Of a stretch of DNA of 64,000 bases, positions 38,195 to 48,755 are shown piece by piece. The first letter of the stretch is position 1. Every line of letters begins with the position of its first letter. A program made the position numbers and the translations under genes. The stretch is from Cinclus cinclus (Eukaryota; Chordata; Aves; Passeriformes; Cinclidae): contig NC_085067.1 in NCBI RefSeq assembly GCF_963662255.1, positions 9,921,648-9,985,647 of the forward strand. The letters are read 5' to 3'. The notes beneath the pieces were generated by a model. That model was given only the letters and a program-made list of their open reading frames with translations. It was not told the origin of the DNA and did not search any database.

Positions 38195-38289
38195 GGCGAG
38201 GTTGGATGGGAGTTGGAGCACCTGGGATAGTGGAAGGTTGGAGCAAGATGATCTTTAAGGTCCCTTCCAGCTCAACCCATTGTGGGATT
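38195..38289 (+). mobile_element. CR1 LINE fragment, 3' end
   Basis: GCGAGGTTGGATGGGAGTTG, GATAGTGGAAGGTTGGAGCA and TTTAAGGTCCCTTCCAGCTC, with an internal deletion. Confidence 0.85.
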
Positions 38290-39235
38290 ACTTCTCTTCC
38301 ACCCAGCAGAATAAACCCAGGCTAATGGGGTAAAGAAAACAATTAGTGCTGTGGTAATGAGCCATTTCAGCTTAGCTGGAATTTGTTTTCCAGCACTCCT
38401 TTTGCCTCTCCAAAAGTTTTGGAACATCTGGGGCCCAGCAGGCTCAAGGAGGTCCATTTTCAGCTAAAAAAAAATTATAAAGTTCAAGGAGTGGGAAAGC
38501 ATAAAAATCCTGTTCTCACTCCACAGTCACCCTGGACTAAGTGATCCCAGAGTTCATCTGAGCCTGAGCTGGGAACCTGAGGAGCTGGGAAGCAGCTGTG
38601 GGGTGGAGAAAATCCCACTTTGGGTTGCCTTAAACACAGATCAGTCCCTGGGGCTGATGGAGTCCCTGCTATACAGAACCTGCCCTTGCTCAAACACCCC
38701 ATTTTTCTCTGAAATGGCACCAACTGCCTTTTGCACTTTGTGGCTGCAAATTTGAGGCTCTAAGTGCATTATTGTGTGAGAAACTGGATTGGGCTGACGT
38801 TGGCTGCTGACCCTGGACTTCAGGATGAATGGCTGAGAACAGTTATTTATTTTTTCCCTCAGTGTTATTTGGATTAAATTTAACGATGTTTTCCCTACCT
38901 GAAGTTCTGAAATCAGATTTTGCTGGCTGCCTGGAGCTTGCCCATTTCATCCTTCTTGGTCTTCCCTCTCCACCTTCTCCCTTCCCTCTTCAGCTGAGAG
39001 CCAGTTCTTGGCAGTTCCTTTGTTTCATGATGCATCCAGTTATAGTGAAACTCCTGGAAAATGCTGGATTTAAGCAGCTATCAGTGAGTCCAGAAGCTTC
39101 AAAATGGCCTTTGTGGCACCATGAAGGAAACTGGACTTGCCCTACAACTGTTTAATTAGTGGACTGCAGGTTGTAATTTATGGCTGGGAATGGAATTAGA
39201 AGTAATGGAAACTAAAGTAAAAAAAATGTTTTTTA

Positions 39236-39254
39236 CATATATATATATATATAA
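39236..39254. repeat. (AT)n microsatellite
   Basis: About eight to nine AT dinucleotides. Confidence 0.9.
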
Positions 39255-40000
39255 TTTATTTTATTTGTATGTGTATGAAACCCTACAAGGAGTTGTTGAG
39301 CTCCTTTTGAGTTGCTCACATCCCAGAGCACGCATGGTATCCTAAAATCTCCCCTCTCCTTGATCCTGGGGCCCATCCCAGACATTTTGACATCCCAGAC
39401 ATGCCTTATTTCAGAATAAAGAAATTACTTCACAGCCAACCTAGGCAGGAATGAAAGAGGGGAAGGTGTGGACTCGCTGCTGGCACTGTCACATCCCGAG
39501 GACAACAGGGCCCTGGCTCCTGTTTCCTGCCACACCGCGGCTGGTGGGATTTTTTTGGAAGCCTTCCCTCTTCCTAAATCCAGTCCCACTGCATCCCTCT
39601 GTCTGTGGATCCCAGCCCAGTTGGGAGAGAGGCAATGTTGGATTTGCCAGGAGGGATTTGTGCCATTCAGGGCTGGCCAGTTTGTGTCCTGTCCCCAGTT
39701 TCTGCTCTCTCCTGTAACTGCCCATGGATTTAAGCTCAGCCTGGATGCAGTTCATAATGGTGGCTCTGAATGCAGATGAGATCTTGCCTTTACTCACTCA
39801 TCCCTCGCTGAGTAAAATTTTGGGGATTTTTCCCTTCAGCTTTCCATTCTGCCTGCTTCCTTTCATTTCCAGGTCAAATCATTATGAGGTTCCATCATCA
39901 TCCTTTTATCCTGTAATTATATTGAGGCTACTGATGGATTTTTTTTTCCTGCTTGATGGCTTCATCTTTGAGGCAATCCCTCATGGAAGCACCTTGCTGT

Positions 40001-40330
40001 AATGATGTATTACACTAATAATGCAGCGATAGCTCATTGCAATGACACAGCTATGGTGATATATTAAGGTGATAGAATGCACTATAATGCTATAAAACTT
40101 AAGATAATGTTCACCCAGCAGAGCATTTCATTTAATTATAGGATAAAATATGTTTTGCCCATTTAAGCAGCAGAAGTTGAGGACAAAGCCATCAATACTG
40201 AGCTCATGGGGGACACGGTAGGAGCAAGGGTGACGAAACAGCACCCTTTAATCAGATTAAATTGTGGTAAAAGGCAAATCCTGAACATTTTACTGATGGC
40301 TGCTAATTGATGGTCTGCTCAGAGCAGAAG
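40001..40330. promoter_or_regulatory. Candidate conserved non-coding element in a GALNT17 intron
   Basis: Repeat-free AT-rich block with TTTAATTATAGG, TTTAATCAGATTAAATTGTG (dyad ATTTAATC-like) followed by TGTGGT, and CTAATTGATGG. No reading frame. Confidence 0.4.
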
Positions 40331-40496
40331 GGAAGCTAAACAACCCAAAATTATTTTCCAATAGAGTCAATGAAGGTCATCAAGGCTTTTATTTCCCAGG
40401 TGCTGGGATGTCTAATTAACTTTCTGCCATCCCTGAGATGCAGCCAGCCAGAAATCACAGTCACAGGAGATGGGTTGGAGGTGCAGCTTTGCCACG

Positions 40497-40877
40497 GGGG
40501 GATCAGCCCCAGCCCTGGAGCAGCTGAGGGAGTTGAGGAAGGGGCTCAGCCTCACAGGGCCCTTGTGGCTCTGCACAACTCCCTGACAGGAGGGGACAGC
40601 CGGGGGGGATTTGGGATCTGCTCCAGGGAACAGGGACAGGAGGAGAGGGAACGGCCTCAGGCTGGGCCAGGGGAGGCTCAGGGTGGATATGGGATGAAAT
40701 TTCTCACTGAAAAGGTGGTCAGGCACTGGAAGTGGAGTCCCCATCCCTGGAAGAGTCCAAGGAAGGGCTGGAGGTGGCACTCAGTGCTCTGGGCTGGGGA
40801 CAAGGAGGGCATCAGGCACAGCTTGGACTGGATGGGCTTGGAGGGATTTCCAGCCCCAGGGATCCTGGGATTCCTCC
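40497..40877 (+). mobile_element. CR1 LINE copy, 3' region
   Basis: CCTGGAGCAGCTGAGGGAGT through CTGCACAACTCCCTGACAGG to GGGATCCTGGGATTCC-type end. Same subfamily as 5070-5470. Confidence 0.92.
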
Positions 40878-40985
40878 CAGGGACAGCTGAAGGTGCAGTT
40901 TCCTGGATGAGGTTTTATGGAAGGATGTTCTGGGGGCTGGGGTGTCAGTCAGTGCCTCGGTCTGGGGATGTGGCTTTGGGCCACT

Positions 40986-41022
40986 CAAACTGATGAAGGG
41001 GGTTAAAAACTTCATCAGTTTG
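40986..41022. repeat. Perfect 13-bp inverted repeat
   Basis: CAAACTGATGAAG (40986-40998) is repeated as its exact reverse complement CTTCATCAGTTTG (41010-41022) with an 11-base GGGGTTAAAAA loop. It could form a hairpin in RNA or DNA. It lies in the 120 bases between two CR1 copies. Confidence 0.9.
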
Positions 41023-41186
41023 AAGCAGTTTGAAACGCTTGGCTTGGGAATAGTTTTAAACTCTTTTCCTTTGGTCCTTTGTCTTGTTCCTTCCCTTGTT
41101 TCTTGTCCTGTCCCAGGCTGGGTTGGAGCCCCTGGCTCTCTCTGGAGAGGAGCAAAACAACAAAATAGGAATTAAAGCTTGGAATT

Positions 41187-41570
41187 AACCTCTCCTGTGA
41201 GGAGAGGCTGGGAGAGCTGGGGGTGATCACCTGAACAAGGAAAGGCGCCAGGGAGAGCTCAGAGCCCCTGCCAGTGCCTGAAGAGGCTCCAGGAGAGCTG
41301 GAGAGGGACTGGGGACAAGGGATGGAGGGACAGGACACAGGGAATGGCTCCCACTGCCAGAGGGCAGGGTTAGACGGGATATTGGGAAGGAATTCCTGGC
41401 TGGGAGGGTGGGCAGGCCCTGGCACAGGGTGCCCAGAGCAGCTGTGGCTGCCCCTGGATCCCTGGCAGTGCCCAAGACTAGGTTGGACACTGGGGCTTGG
41501 AGTAGCCTGGGACAGTGAAAGAAATGATCTTTAAATCCCCTTTTCCTCCCAAACCATCCTGTGATTCTCT
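41187..41570 (+). mobile_element. CR1 LINE copy, 3' region
   Basis: TGAGGAGAGGCTGGGAGAGC through AGAGGGCAGGGTTAGACGGG and ending AAACCATCCTGTGATTCTCT. The PURINE-rich TGGCAGGGG part before the end is deleted. Confidence 0.92.
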
Positions 41571-42192
41571 ACAGACATCCCTAAAGAAGAAAATCCCATT
41601 AATGTCCTGGGAGCATGGTGGGACTTGCACTCATGAGTTAGATGGGTTTTTTGGGGATAATCCCCCTCAGGTTTGGCTTGGGGGCTGCAGTTGCTGCAGC
41701 TGAGGCCGTGCTGTGTTTGGTGAGTGGCTCAGGCCCTGTGCTGGGGCTGCCTTTCCCTGCTGTTTCCAGCACAGATCTCACCTCTGCCAGACGCACTTCC
41801 TGCCTCGTGCCTCACATCCCTGTTGGTTTTCCAGCTCATCCCCACGGTCCTGCCCTGCTCCCTTCCTGAGCAAGGATTGCATTTGTGCTCTACTTACTTT
41901 TCCCAGCACATTAGGCAATAACATGTCAGAGCAGAGATCCTGGTGCCTCATGGGCATTGGGCCAGCTGTGTGGGGACAGGCTGCCAAAAGCTATCTGAAA
42001 GGGGAGAGTCTGGCATGCTCCTTCCCAGCAGGGAGGGAACACCTCGGGAACAGGGGATGGCAGGGCACTGGCACTGCCCATGTGGAACATCTGGGTCATT
42101 TCTGCCTATGTGACAGCCAGGGATTGTCTATCTGTGTTTTGTCTTTGCCTTTACGCAACTTTTCCTTCCTGCAAGACAAGAAGTGTCATCAG

Positions 42193-42645
42193 ACAATCAT
42201 GGAATGGTTTGGATTGGAGGGACCTTAGAGCCCATCCAGTGCCACCCCTGCCATGGGCAGGGACACCTTCCACTGTCCCAGGGTCTTCCAACCCGGCCTT
42301 GGACATCTCCTGGGATCTAGAGGCAGCCACAGCTGCTCTGGACACCCTGTGCCAGGGCCTGCCCACCCTCACAGGGAGCAATTCCTTCCCAATATCCCAT
42401 TTAAATCTGCCTTCCATCAGTTTGACCCCATTCCCCCTGTCCTATCACTCCAGTTCCCTCTCTGGCTTCTCTGGAACCCCCCAGTCCCTGGAAGGTGCTC
42501 TGAGGTCTCCACACAACCTCTTCTTCCCCAGGTGAACAATCCCAGCTTTCCCAGCCTGTCTTCATAGAGGAGCTGCTCCAATCCCTAAACTTCAAGGTCC
42601 TCCTCTGGCCTTGCTCCAACACTTCCATGTCCTTCCTCTGCTGGG
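42193..42645 (-). mobile_element. CR1 LINE copy, 3' region
   Basis: ACAATCATGGAATGGTTTGG through CCTGTGCCAGGGCCTGCCCA and CCAGTTCCCTCTCTGGCTTC to CCATGTCCTTCCTCTGCTGG. Confidence 0.92.
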
Positions 42646-42744
42646 GACATGAGAATGCTCTGAGTTTGGTGCTCACATGCCAGTTCAGATGAGCTGCATA
42701 GTTCAAACCCCTCTGTGTAGCTCAAGGCTTGGCGCATCAGCACA

Positions 42745-43177
42745 TCCAGAGGAGGCCACAAGGATGGGAAGGGTCTTGAGGGGAAGAGGAGCAGCTGAGG
42801 GCACTTGGAATGTTCAGTGGAGAAGGGGAGACTGAGGGGAGACTCATCACAGTTACATCGTCCTCATGACTGGAAGAGGAGGGGCAGACACTGATCTCTT
42901 CTCTGGGTGACAAAAATGGGACCTGAGGGAACAGCTGGAGCTGTGCCAGGGCAGGGTCAGGTTGGGTTTTAGGGAAAGGTTCTTCCCCCAAAGGGTGCTG
43001 GGCACTGCCCAGGCTCCCCAGGGAATGGGCACGGCCCCGAGGCTGCCAGAGCTCCAGGAGCTGCCAGGGATGCCCAGGGAGGGATTGTTGGGGTGTTTGT
43101 GCAGGGCCAGGGGCTGCACTGGGTGATCCCCGGGGGTCTCTTCCCACTCAGGATATTCTGTGATTTTGTGATTCTGT
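42745..43177 (+). mobile_element. CR1 LINE copy, second subfamily, with octamer tail
   Basis: AGGAGGCCACAAGGATGGGA through AAAGGTTCTTCCCCCAAAGG, TGCCAGGGATGCCCAGGGAG and the tail ATTCTGTGATTTTGTGATTC, which is the diagnostic CR1 3' octamer repeat. It is head-to-head with the minus copy before it. Confidence 0.94.
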
Positions 43178-43234
43178 CTTGCAAAGGGCCTTGGGGACAG
43201 AGGGGCATGTCCTGCCCAAGGAGGATGAGATGGG

Positions 43235-43412
43235 GCAGCTTTGTCCCCAGAGCAGCTTTGGCTGTGGCCCCTGGATCCCTGGCAGTGTCCAAGGCCAGGT
43301 TGGACACTGGGGCTTGAAGCAGCCTGGGACAGCAGAAGGTGTCCCTGCCAGGGCAGGGGTGGGATGGGTTTTAATGTCCCTTCCAACCCAAACCATTCCA
43401 TGATTTTGTGAT
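43235..43412 (+). mobile_element. CR1 LINE fragment, 3' end
   Basis: CTTTGTCCCCAGAGCAGCTT through GTTTTAATGTCCCTTCCAAC and CCATTCCATGATTTTGTGAT. It directly follows the tail of the previous copy, on the same strand. Confidence 0.92.
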
Positions 43413-43639
43413 CAAGGTTGGAGCTGCTCCTGACTCCTGTGGGGAATACCTGGCCAGTGAACAGGGAATTATGAGGAGCTCAGGGCTTGCTTTGATACAC
43501 ATTTTCACTCCAGGTGTAGCCCCAGCAGTACCTGGGAGCAGAGCCTGGCTCACCCCAAGGGAGCTGGGTACCCTGACTGGACCTAGGGTTATGAGCTGCA
43601 GTCCAACTCTGTTACATTGTTTTAACTTGATTTCCAGTG

Positions 43640-43850
43640 TTTAATTATTACAGCCCAGATAGCCCAAACACCCAGTGGGATTTACTGCCTCTTTCCTGGC
43701 ATCTGGGTCACAGATATGCTCAGTTAATTAATGTGCTGAATCCTCCTTATTTGTCTGCTGGATGATGGCCTGCTTCATAATTTAAATAAGCAGCTGTGGA
43801 GATCTTTCCCTTGAACTATAAAAGGCAGGACACTGGCATTCATTTCTCCT
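43640..43850. promoter_or_regulatory. Candidate conserved non-coding element in a GALNT17 intron
   Basis: Contains TTTAATTATTAC, a perfect TTAATTAA (43724-43731), CTTATTTGTCTGCTGGATGA and TTTAAATAAGCAGCTG with an E-box-like CAGCTG. It lies between a CR1 copy and the solo LTR but is itself free of repeats. Confidence 0.4.
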
Positions 43851-44345
43851 CACTCCAGAATTTAAATATGTTTAGGGAAATATTTTAGTGGCATTCCTTG
43901 AAATGGAGGAGTCCTTTGTATGCTCCTGTCCCCAAGTGCATCATCCCTCCCTGCTGCTCCCATCCTGCATCCCCTGGGAGCCCCTGGGAGCTCTAGGCAG
44001 CTGGATCCCGTGGGAATGGCCGGAGGTAGCTGCAGTTCTGAGCCTTTCTTGAGGGCTGAGCCATGGGGCAGATCCAGGCTCCCATCCCAGTTCTGGCCCT
44101 GCTGCTGCGTGGTTGGAGCCCTGGAGGCTGTGCCAGGTACCCAGAGGCACCAGCCCAGCCAAGGCTGGCTCACACAGCACACCAGGAGCTGGGCCAGCAG
44201 GACCAGCCAGGCCATCTGGCTCCAGCTGGAATCCAGGGAACACCATCCTTTGCCCCGTACCACAGCGTTCCAGGAGGCTGCAGGAGTCTGCTCCAGGAGG
44301 GGTTTAAGGCTTGGGATTCTTCCTACCTTCCTACCCATTCCTGTG

Positions 44346-44842
44346 TGTACTGGTTTGAAAGCAAAACCAGTAAGAGACTCCAAGTCAGAAATACAATTTA
44401 ACAGGCAAAAAAAAAATTAAAAAAAATACATGCAGTAGTACAAAAGAAAAGCACTGACAGAGTCAGAATACAACCTGACACCCCGCCAGTTAGGGTGGTG
44501 GTAGCAGTCCAGACGAAGGGGTCTTGTTGAAGTAGTGATCCTGTAGAAAGATCTGGTAGCACTTGTCCTCTGGAAACCAGTGGGTAAGGGCTTGGTGTTC
44601 CAAATTTCAGTTTTTATCCAGCTAGGAAATGCTTGGCACCTCCCCCTGGGTGGAACATCTCCCAATGGGATGATGGAATTTTATCAGTCCTGCAGTGGGA
44701 CTCAATGGCCCATTAACAGGAGATATCTCCCTGGAGAGAGGATGGGTTGTAGAAAAGCTAAAGAACACTGTCCCAGCTGGTTTTTAACAGATGGTGATAG
44801 AATACACATTGCTGGTTCCATCCTGTATTGCAACCCAAGACA
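44346..44842 (-). mobile_element. Solo LTR of an endogenous retrovirus, 497 bp, with perfect 5-bp target duplication
   Basis: Read on the minus strand the element starts TGTCTTGGGTTGCAATACAG and ends AAACCAGTACA, so it has the TG...CA ends of an LTR. The 5-bp sequence CTGTG flanks it on both sides (44341-44345 and 44843-44847), the duplication left by integrase. A GATAAAAA TATA-like box lies at 44611-44617 (minus strand). There is no internal retroviral sequence, so it is a solo LTR left by recombination between two LTRs. A 5-bp duplication fits class III (ERVL-like) elements; family assignment is inferred. Confidence 0.88.
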
Positions 44843-45074
44843 CTGTGTCTTAATTCCTCACCTGCATCTGAAAAAAAAAAAAAACAAAGCCAAAAACAAA
44901 CACAAACAGGGATAAAAGGCTGGAGGAAGTTGGGATTTATTTCTTCCAGCTCTGTTTTCCCTGTGCATCCCCACAGAATTTTTCCAGGGACACTGTGCTG
45001 TCCTTTCCTCTGTCGCTGTCTCAGTGCCAATGCTCTGAGGTGCTAAGGTGTCCCTGCTGTCCCTCTGTCCCCAG

Positions 45075-45242
45075 CTGGCCCGATACACCAAGGAGGGGTT
45101 CCTGCACCTGGGGGCCCTGGGCACCACCACGCTGCTGCCCGACACACGCTGCCTGGTGGACACGGGCAAGAGCCGCTTCCCACAGCTGCTGGACTGTGAC
45201 AAGGTCAAGAGCAGCCTCCACAAGCGCTGGAACTTCATCCAG
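45075..45242 (+). CDS. GALNT17: GALNT17 coding exon (probably exon 10): alpha-to-beta lectin repeats
   Basis: This 56-residue exon starts LARYTKEGFLHLGALG and ends KRWNFIQ. It completes the alpha repeat and encodes the beta repeat of the lectin domain, with the CLVD motif, the LLDCDKV cysteine and the RWNF position that corresponds to the QxW structural motif. Borders are TGTCCCCAG before and GTGTGT after, phase 0. It is GC-rich with many CpG third positions. Compared with the human protein as I recall it, VDTGKSRFPQL replaces VDNSKSRLPQL and SSLHKRW replaces SSLYKRW, in a variable loop. A longer open reading frame runs through the donor site, but this is read-through into the intron. Confidence 0.95.
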
Positions 45243-45797
45243 GTGTGTCTGGGGCTGCCCCTGGAGGGCTCCTCTGCTTCCCAAACCCTGGGTGGGACAC
45301 AGCCCATGGGATGGGGTGGGACAAATGGGAGACGGTGCCATGGGACAGCAAATTACAGGTCCTGGGACAGAGGGAGAAGGTTAAGAGGGATCAGGGCAGC
45401 ATTTCAGGACAATTTCTAATCAAAGTTTTCCTTTCTGGTAGAAGAAAGGTGGATCTGATTATGTCTGGTCTGCCAGTGACTTCCATATTCCTTTGTTTCT
45501 TGTGAATGAAGAGTGAAATTCATTCACACACTTTTGTCCCAAAGCAGAGTGTAAATAATGCACTTTTACAGAAAGTGTCCCACTTCTCAGCAGCTGTGGG
45601 ATTTAAAGGTTACAGGATACCCTTGGGTGCTGTCAGGGGCAATGGATGTTCATTCCATTTATTTGGGGAATTATTTTATTGTTTGAATTGCATTCCCATC
45701 CAGCTGAGTGCCCAGGGCTGCCCTCCTGGTCCTCATTTACTTCACAGGCAGTTAATATCTTCATTTTTCCATCTTTTTCCATCTCCTCTGACTGCAG
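45243..45797 (+). other. GALNT17 intron (probably 10), 555 bp
   Basis: A short intron from GTGTGT to GACTGCAG. No repeat or small RNA gene was recognised in it. Confidence 0.9.
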
Positions 45798-45926
45798 AAC
45801 GGAGCCATCCTGAACAAGGGGACGGGCCGGTGCCTGGAGGTGGAGAACAGGGGCATGGCTGGCATTGACCTGATCCTTCGCAGCTGCACAGGGCAGAGGT
45901 GGACAATTAAAAACTTCATCAAGTAG
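45798..45926 (+). CDS. GALNT17: GALNT17 terminal coding exon (probably exon 11): gamma lectin repeat and stop
   Basis: The exon encodes 42 residues, NGAILNKGTGRCLEVENRGM and onward to QRWTIKNFIK, then a TAG stop at 45924-45926. It is the gamma repeat of the lectin domain, with CLEV in place of CLD, the paired cysteine in RSCTG and a clear QxW motif (QRW). The acceptor is CTGACTGCAG. The intron before it is only 555 bases. The ending IKNFIK differs by one residue from the IKNSIK that I remember for human GALNT17. The paralogue GALNT9 has a different, His-rich tail, which supports the GALNT17 call. Coding sequence from this and the four preceding exons sums to 238 residues. Confidence 0.95.
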   Translation, partial: NGAILNKGTGRCLEVENRGMAGIDLILRSCTGQRWTIKNFIK

Positions 45927-47523
45927 AGGCTGAAAGAGTCAGGGGAGTCTGACTTGATCCACGGCTGACGAGGACTGATCTGCCTGGACTCCTTTGGAAA
46001 GGATGGAATATCAATCAGAGCTTTATTCGTGTTCCTAGGAGAGGACCTGGGGGAGATGAGCATTTGTGGCTTTATTTTTACCATATGTGAGTCTCCCCCA
46101 GGTGATCCCAGCTGTGTGGAGCTGGCTCAGAACTGCTGTTCCCTCTGGCCAGCACTCCAGTAGGTGCCACATTCCCTGCTGGAGTGGCTGTCATGAGCTG
46201 GGGCAGTCTGGGAGCATTTACTGACAGGGAATTTCTGCTTTCCCTCACAACTCCAAGCTCCCCCAAAGGGCTGGGGAGGTTTGCACCATGACCCTGGACA
46301 GACCTGCCTGGCAAGTGTGGAAACTGAGGAGCTTGGGAGAGGAAAAGGTTTCCAAGCCCCAAAGGTGTTTGAAGGATGTGGTGTTTTGCTGGGTGCTTGT
46401 TCCCTTTTCCCTTTCCTGCCCCTGCATCCAGCAGCCCCTTCCCTGAGTTTTGGAGAAGAAAAACACGCCCCAGCAGCTCCCAGGCATCTTTCCAACCCTT
46501 AATCACAGAAGTTACCCAAAAAATTCAGTGGAATAAACCCCCTGACCTCCCCTTGCCCACTTCTCCATCACCCATATGTTGCTGGCCAAACCAGCACCTC
46601 CCTTTGGAGAGCCCAAAGGGGTTCGCCTTGGGAATGACCTGGGGTGTCTGCCTGCCCTTCTGGGTGACAGCAGGAATGTTCTCTGAGGCTTGAGCACCCC
46701 TGGCCTGCTTGGTCAGGCCTGGCCAAGGTCCCCCCAGAATCACTGCAGCTCTTCCTGAGCTGTGGAAGAGACAGGGAGGGAGGCCAAGGCACCAACAAAT
46801 GTCAGCTTGGCTGAAATTCTTGGCCCTGAAGTCACTTCAGGCTTGTTACTCTGGTGGAGGGATCTCAGATGATTTATTTTTGGCTCACAGTAATCATGGC
46901 TACCAAATCTTGGCTACCAAATCCACCTAGGAGATGTCTGCTTGGGGTCATGATGTGGTTGCCTGGAAAAGGGAAACATGATCCTGCAGAATTGCTGTAC
47001 ATGGATGGACACAGGCTCTGCTCAGCAGGGAGGAGAAACCAGCCCATCTCCTGTCCTTCTCCCAGAATAATCCTCTTTGTGGCTGCCCTCTGGCTAGGGT
47101 ACACTAAAATAGATTAATATATGAGATGTATGTGTAAATATGTTTCCCAAGCTGGGATGTGCACAGAGTCCTTTGCTGCAGAGCGCTCATGCCTGTCTTC
47201 CATTTGCATCAGGATGAAGCTCCCTGGATGTTGAACGAGCTGAATTTCCAATGCCATGCAGCAGGTTTATAACTGATGTTTTAGTAATTTATTGAACAGA
47301 AGCAGTTCTATTTCATCGTTCCTTCTACAGCAATGAGCATCACCTAGGACTGATTATTCATTTAGGCTTTACAAGGCTCCCTCAACCACTGGGGCTGTCT
47401 TTGATTTTTCTCCTGCCTTCCTTAATGAAGTAAAACCTCTTAGTTGTCCTGACTTGCAGAGTAGAGAGTCAATGTGAAATTTTACTCTCTTTTTTGCTGT
47501 TGCATCATCTCTTGTGTAATAAA
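45927..47523 (+). other. GALNT17: GALNT17 3' untranslated region, with candidate poly(A) signals
   Basis: Sequence after the stop codon has no sustained reading frame and no recognised repeat for the first 1.6 kb. Two AATAAA hexamers on the + strand are candidate cleavage signals: 46532-46537 and 47518-47523. No strong GT-rich downstream element decides between them. The right boundary given here is the further of the two; the shorter transcript would end near 46550. Convergent neighbour CALN1, expected beyond GALNT17 in other vertebrates, was not recognised here. Confidence 0.5.
47150..47370. promoter_or_regulatory. Candidate conserved block in or just after the GALNT17 3' UTR
   Basis: Repeat-free; TTTGCATCAGGATGAAGCTC, TTTAGTAATTTATTGAACAG and GATTATTCATTTAGG. 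It may be a 3' UTR element or an enhancer. Confidence 0.35.
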
Positions 47524-48384
47524 TTTGAGCACTTCCAAACCTGATACGACCACAAGTCTGTGGATGCATGATCCAGCTCCCCTTGCCTTTGTTGCTGCCT
47601 TCTAAGAGAAGCAATTTTCTGGTGATTCCAGGGAACTCTGAGGGCTTTCAGACCCCACAGCTCTGGTCCAACTGGTAAAATGCCCTTAAACTGAGCAAAT
47701 ATTAGAGAAAGGAGCCTGTGTGGGTCAGGATAAGCAGCCAGACAGCCCTGGATATTGCCTGTGCTGTAATTCAGCCCAGCTCGAGCCCTGCCAGTGCCCA
47801 AGGTGGCAGCAGATGGCTTTTGTCACATGTCACAGTGGTAGGGCAAGGTGCCCCAGCCTGCAGCACTCCTCTGCTCCTGCAGCAGGACTGGATGTGATGT
47901 GTGGCTGCGCCCTGGCTCCATCCTGGCTGTGCTGAGCCCCTGGGCTGGAGTGCCTGGCTCTGTCCCAGTCCCTGCCTGTCCCTGACCCCTCTGGGATGGC
48001 CGTGTGTCCCTGGTGCCACTGCAGTCCCCGTGCCAGGTGGCACAGGACAGACAGGGCATGAGGATCCTGCTGCTGCTGACTCTGGGATCTTTGGGAATGT
48101 TCAGGCTCAGACCTGCCTTTCCTTCGTGCTCCAGAAGGAAAAGCGGCCCCTGACACGGCACAAGGAAGGTGGAGATAGCCCTGAGCTCCAGGACCCTCAG
48201 CTGGGTCAGAGCCCCCGGGGAGGTGTTGGCCCCTTCTCCCTGCTCCAGCTGCAGCTTCCAAATGACTGGAAGCAGTCAGGAGCAAAATCAGGCTGAAAAG
48301 TGGGAATTTCCTCTGCTGTTCTGTCCTGACACCGTTTGTGACTGCAGGGTGACCACAGGGCTGCACCCCCACCCCAGAGAAATC

Positions 48385-48755
48385 TGTCTGAGATCTGGGT
48401 CTCATTGTTGCATCTCGCTTATCTCTAATCATCTGTTAATTGCTTTAAGAAGTGATCTCCAAGTTGGTCTTATTAAATATCTGATTTGAGCCTTGCCTCT
48501 TGAGTGATTTTCAAAACATTCTCTGCTGCTGAGATACAGAGGCAGTCGTTCCTCTCCGTTACTCATGTAATAGAAAAGTGCTGCTGTTTTAATGAAACTT
48601 CTATTTTAAAAAGAAATGGAAATGAAGGAGAGATCAAGAGAGATGGTGGGCACAGATGAATTCCCATCGATCCCTGCTGCTGCCATTCACCAGGATAACA
48701 ATGACAAGCTGGAAAGAGATGTCATGTGGTCAATGAAGCATCATTTGTGTTCCTG
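48385..48755. promoter_or_regulatory. Candidate conserved block 3' of GALNT17
   Basis: Two repeat-free parts, 48385-48480 (CTCTAATCATCTGTTAATTG, TTATTAAATATCTGATTTGA) and 48590-48755 (AACAATGACAAGCTGGAAAG with a SOX-like AACAATG). Confidence 0.35.

Larger units (their letters stand above)
37861..45074 (+). other. GALNT17 intron (probably 9), 7.2 kb
   Basis: The intron runs from GTGAGC to GTCCCCAG. It holds six CR1 fragments, a solo LTR with a perfect target duplication, an A-rich tract at 38030-38145, an (AT)n run near 39238-39252, a perfect inverted repeat at 40986-41022, and two repeat-free blocks (40001-40330 and 43640-43850) that look like candidate regulatory elements. The segment 38290-40000 shows nothing else recognisable. 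Confidence 0.85.
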
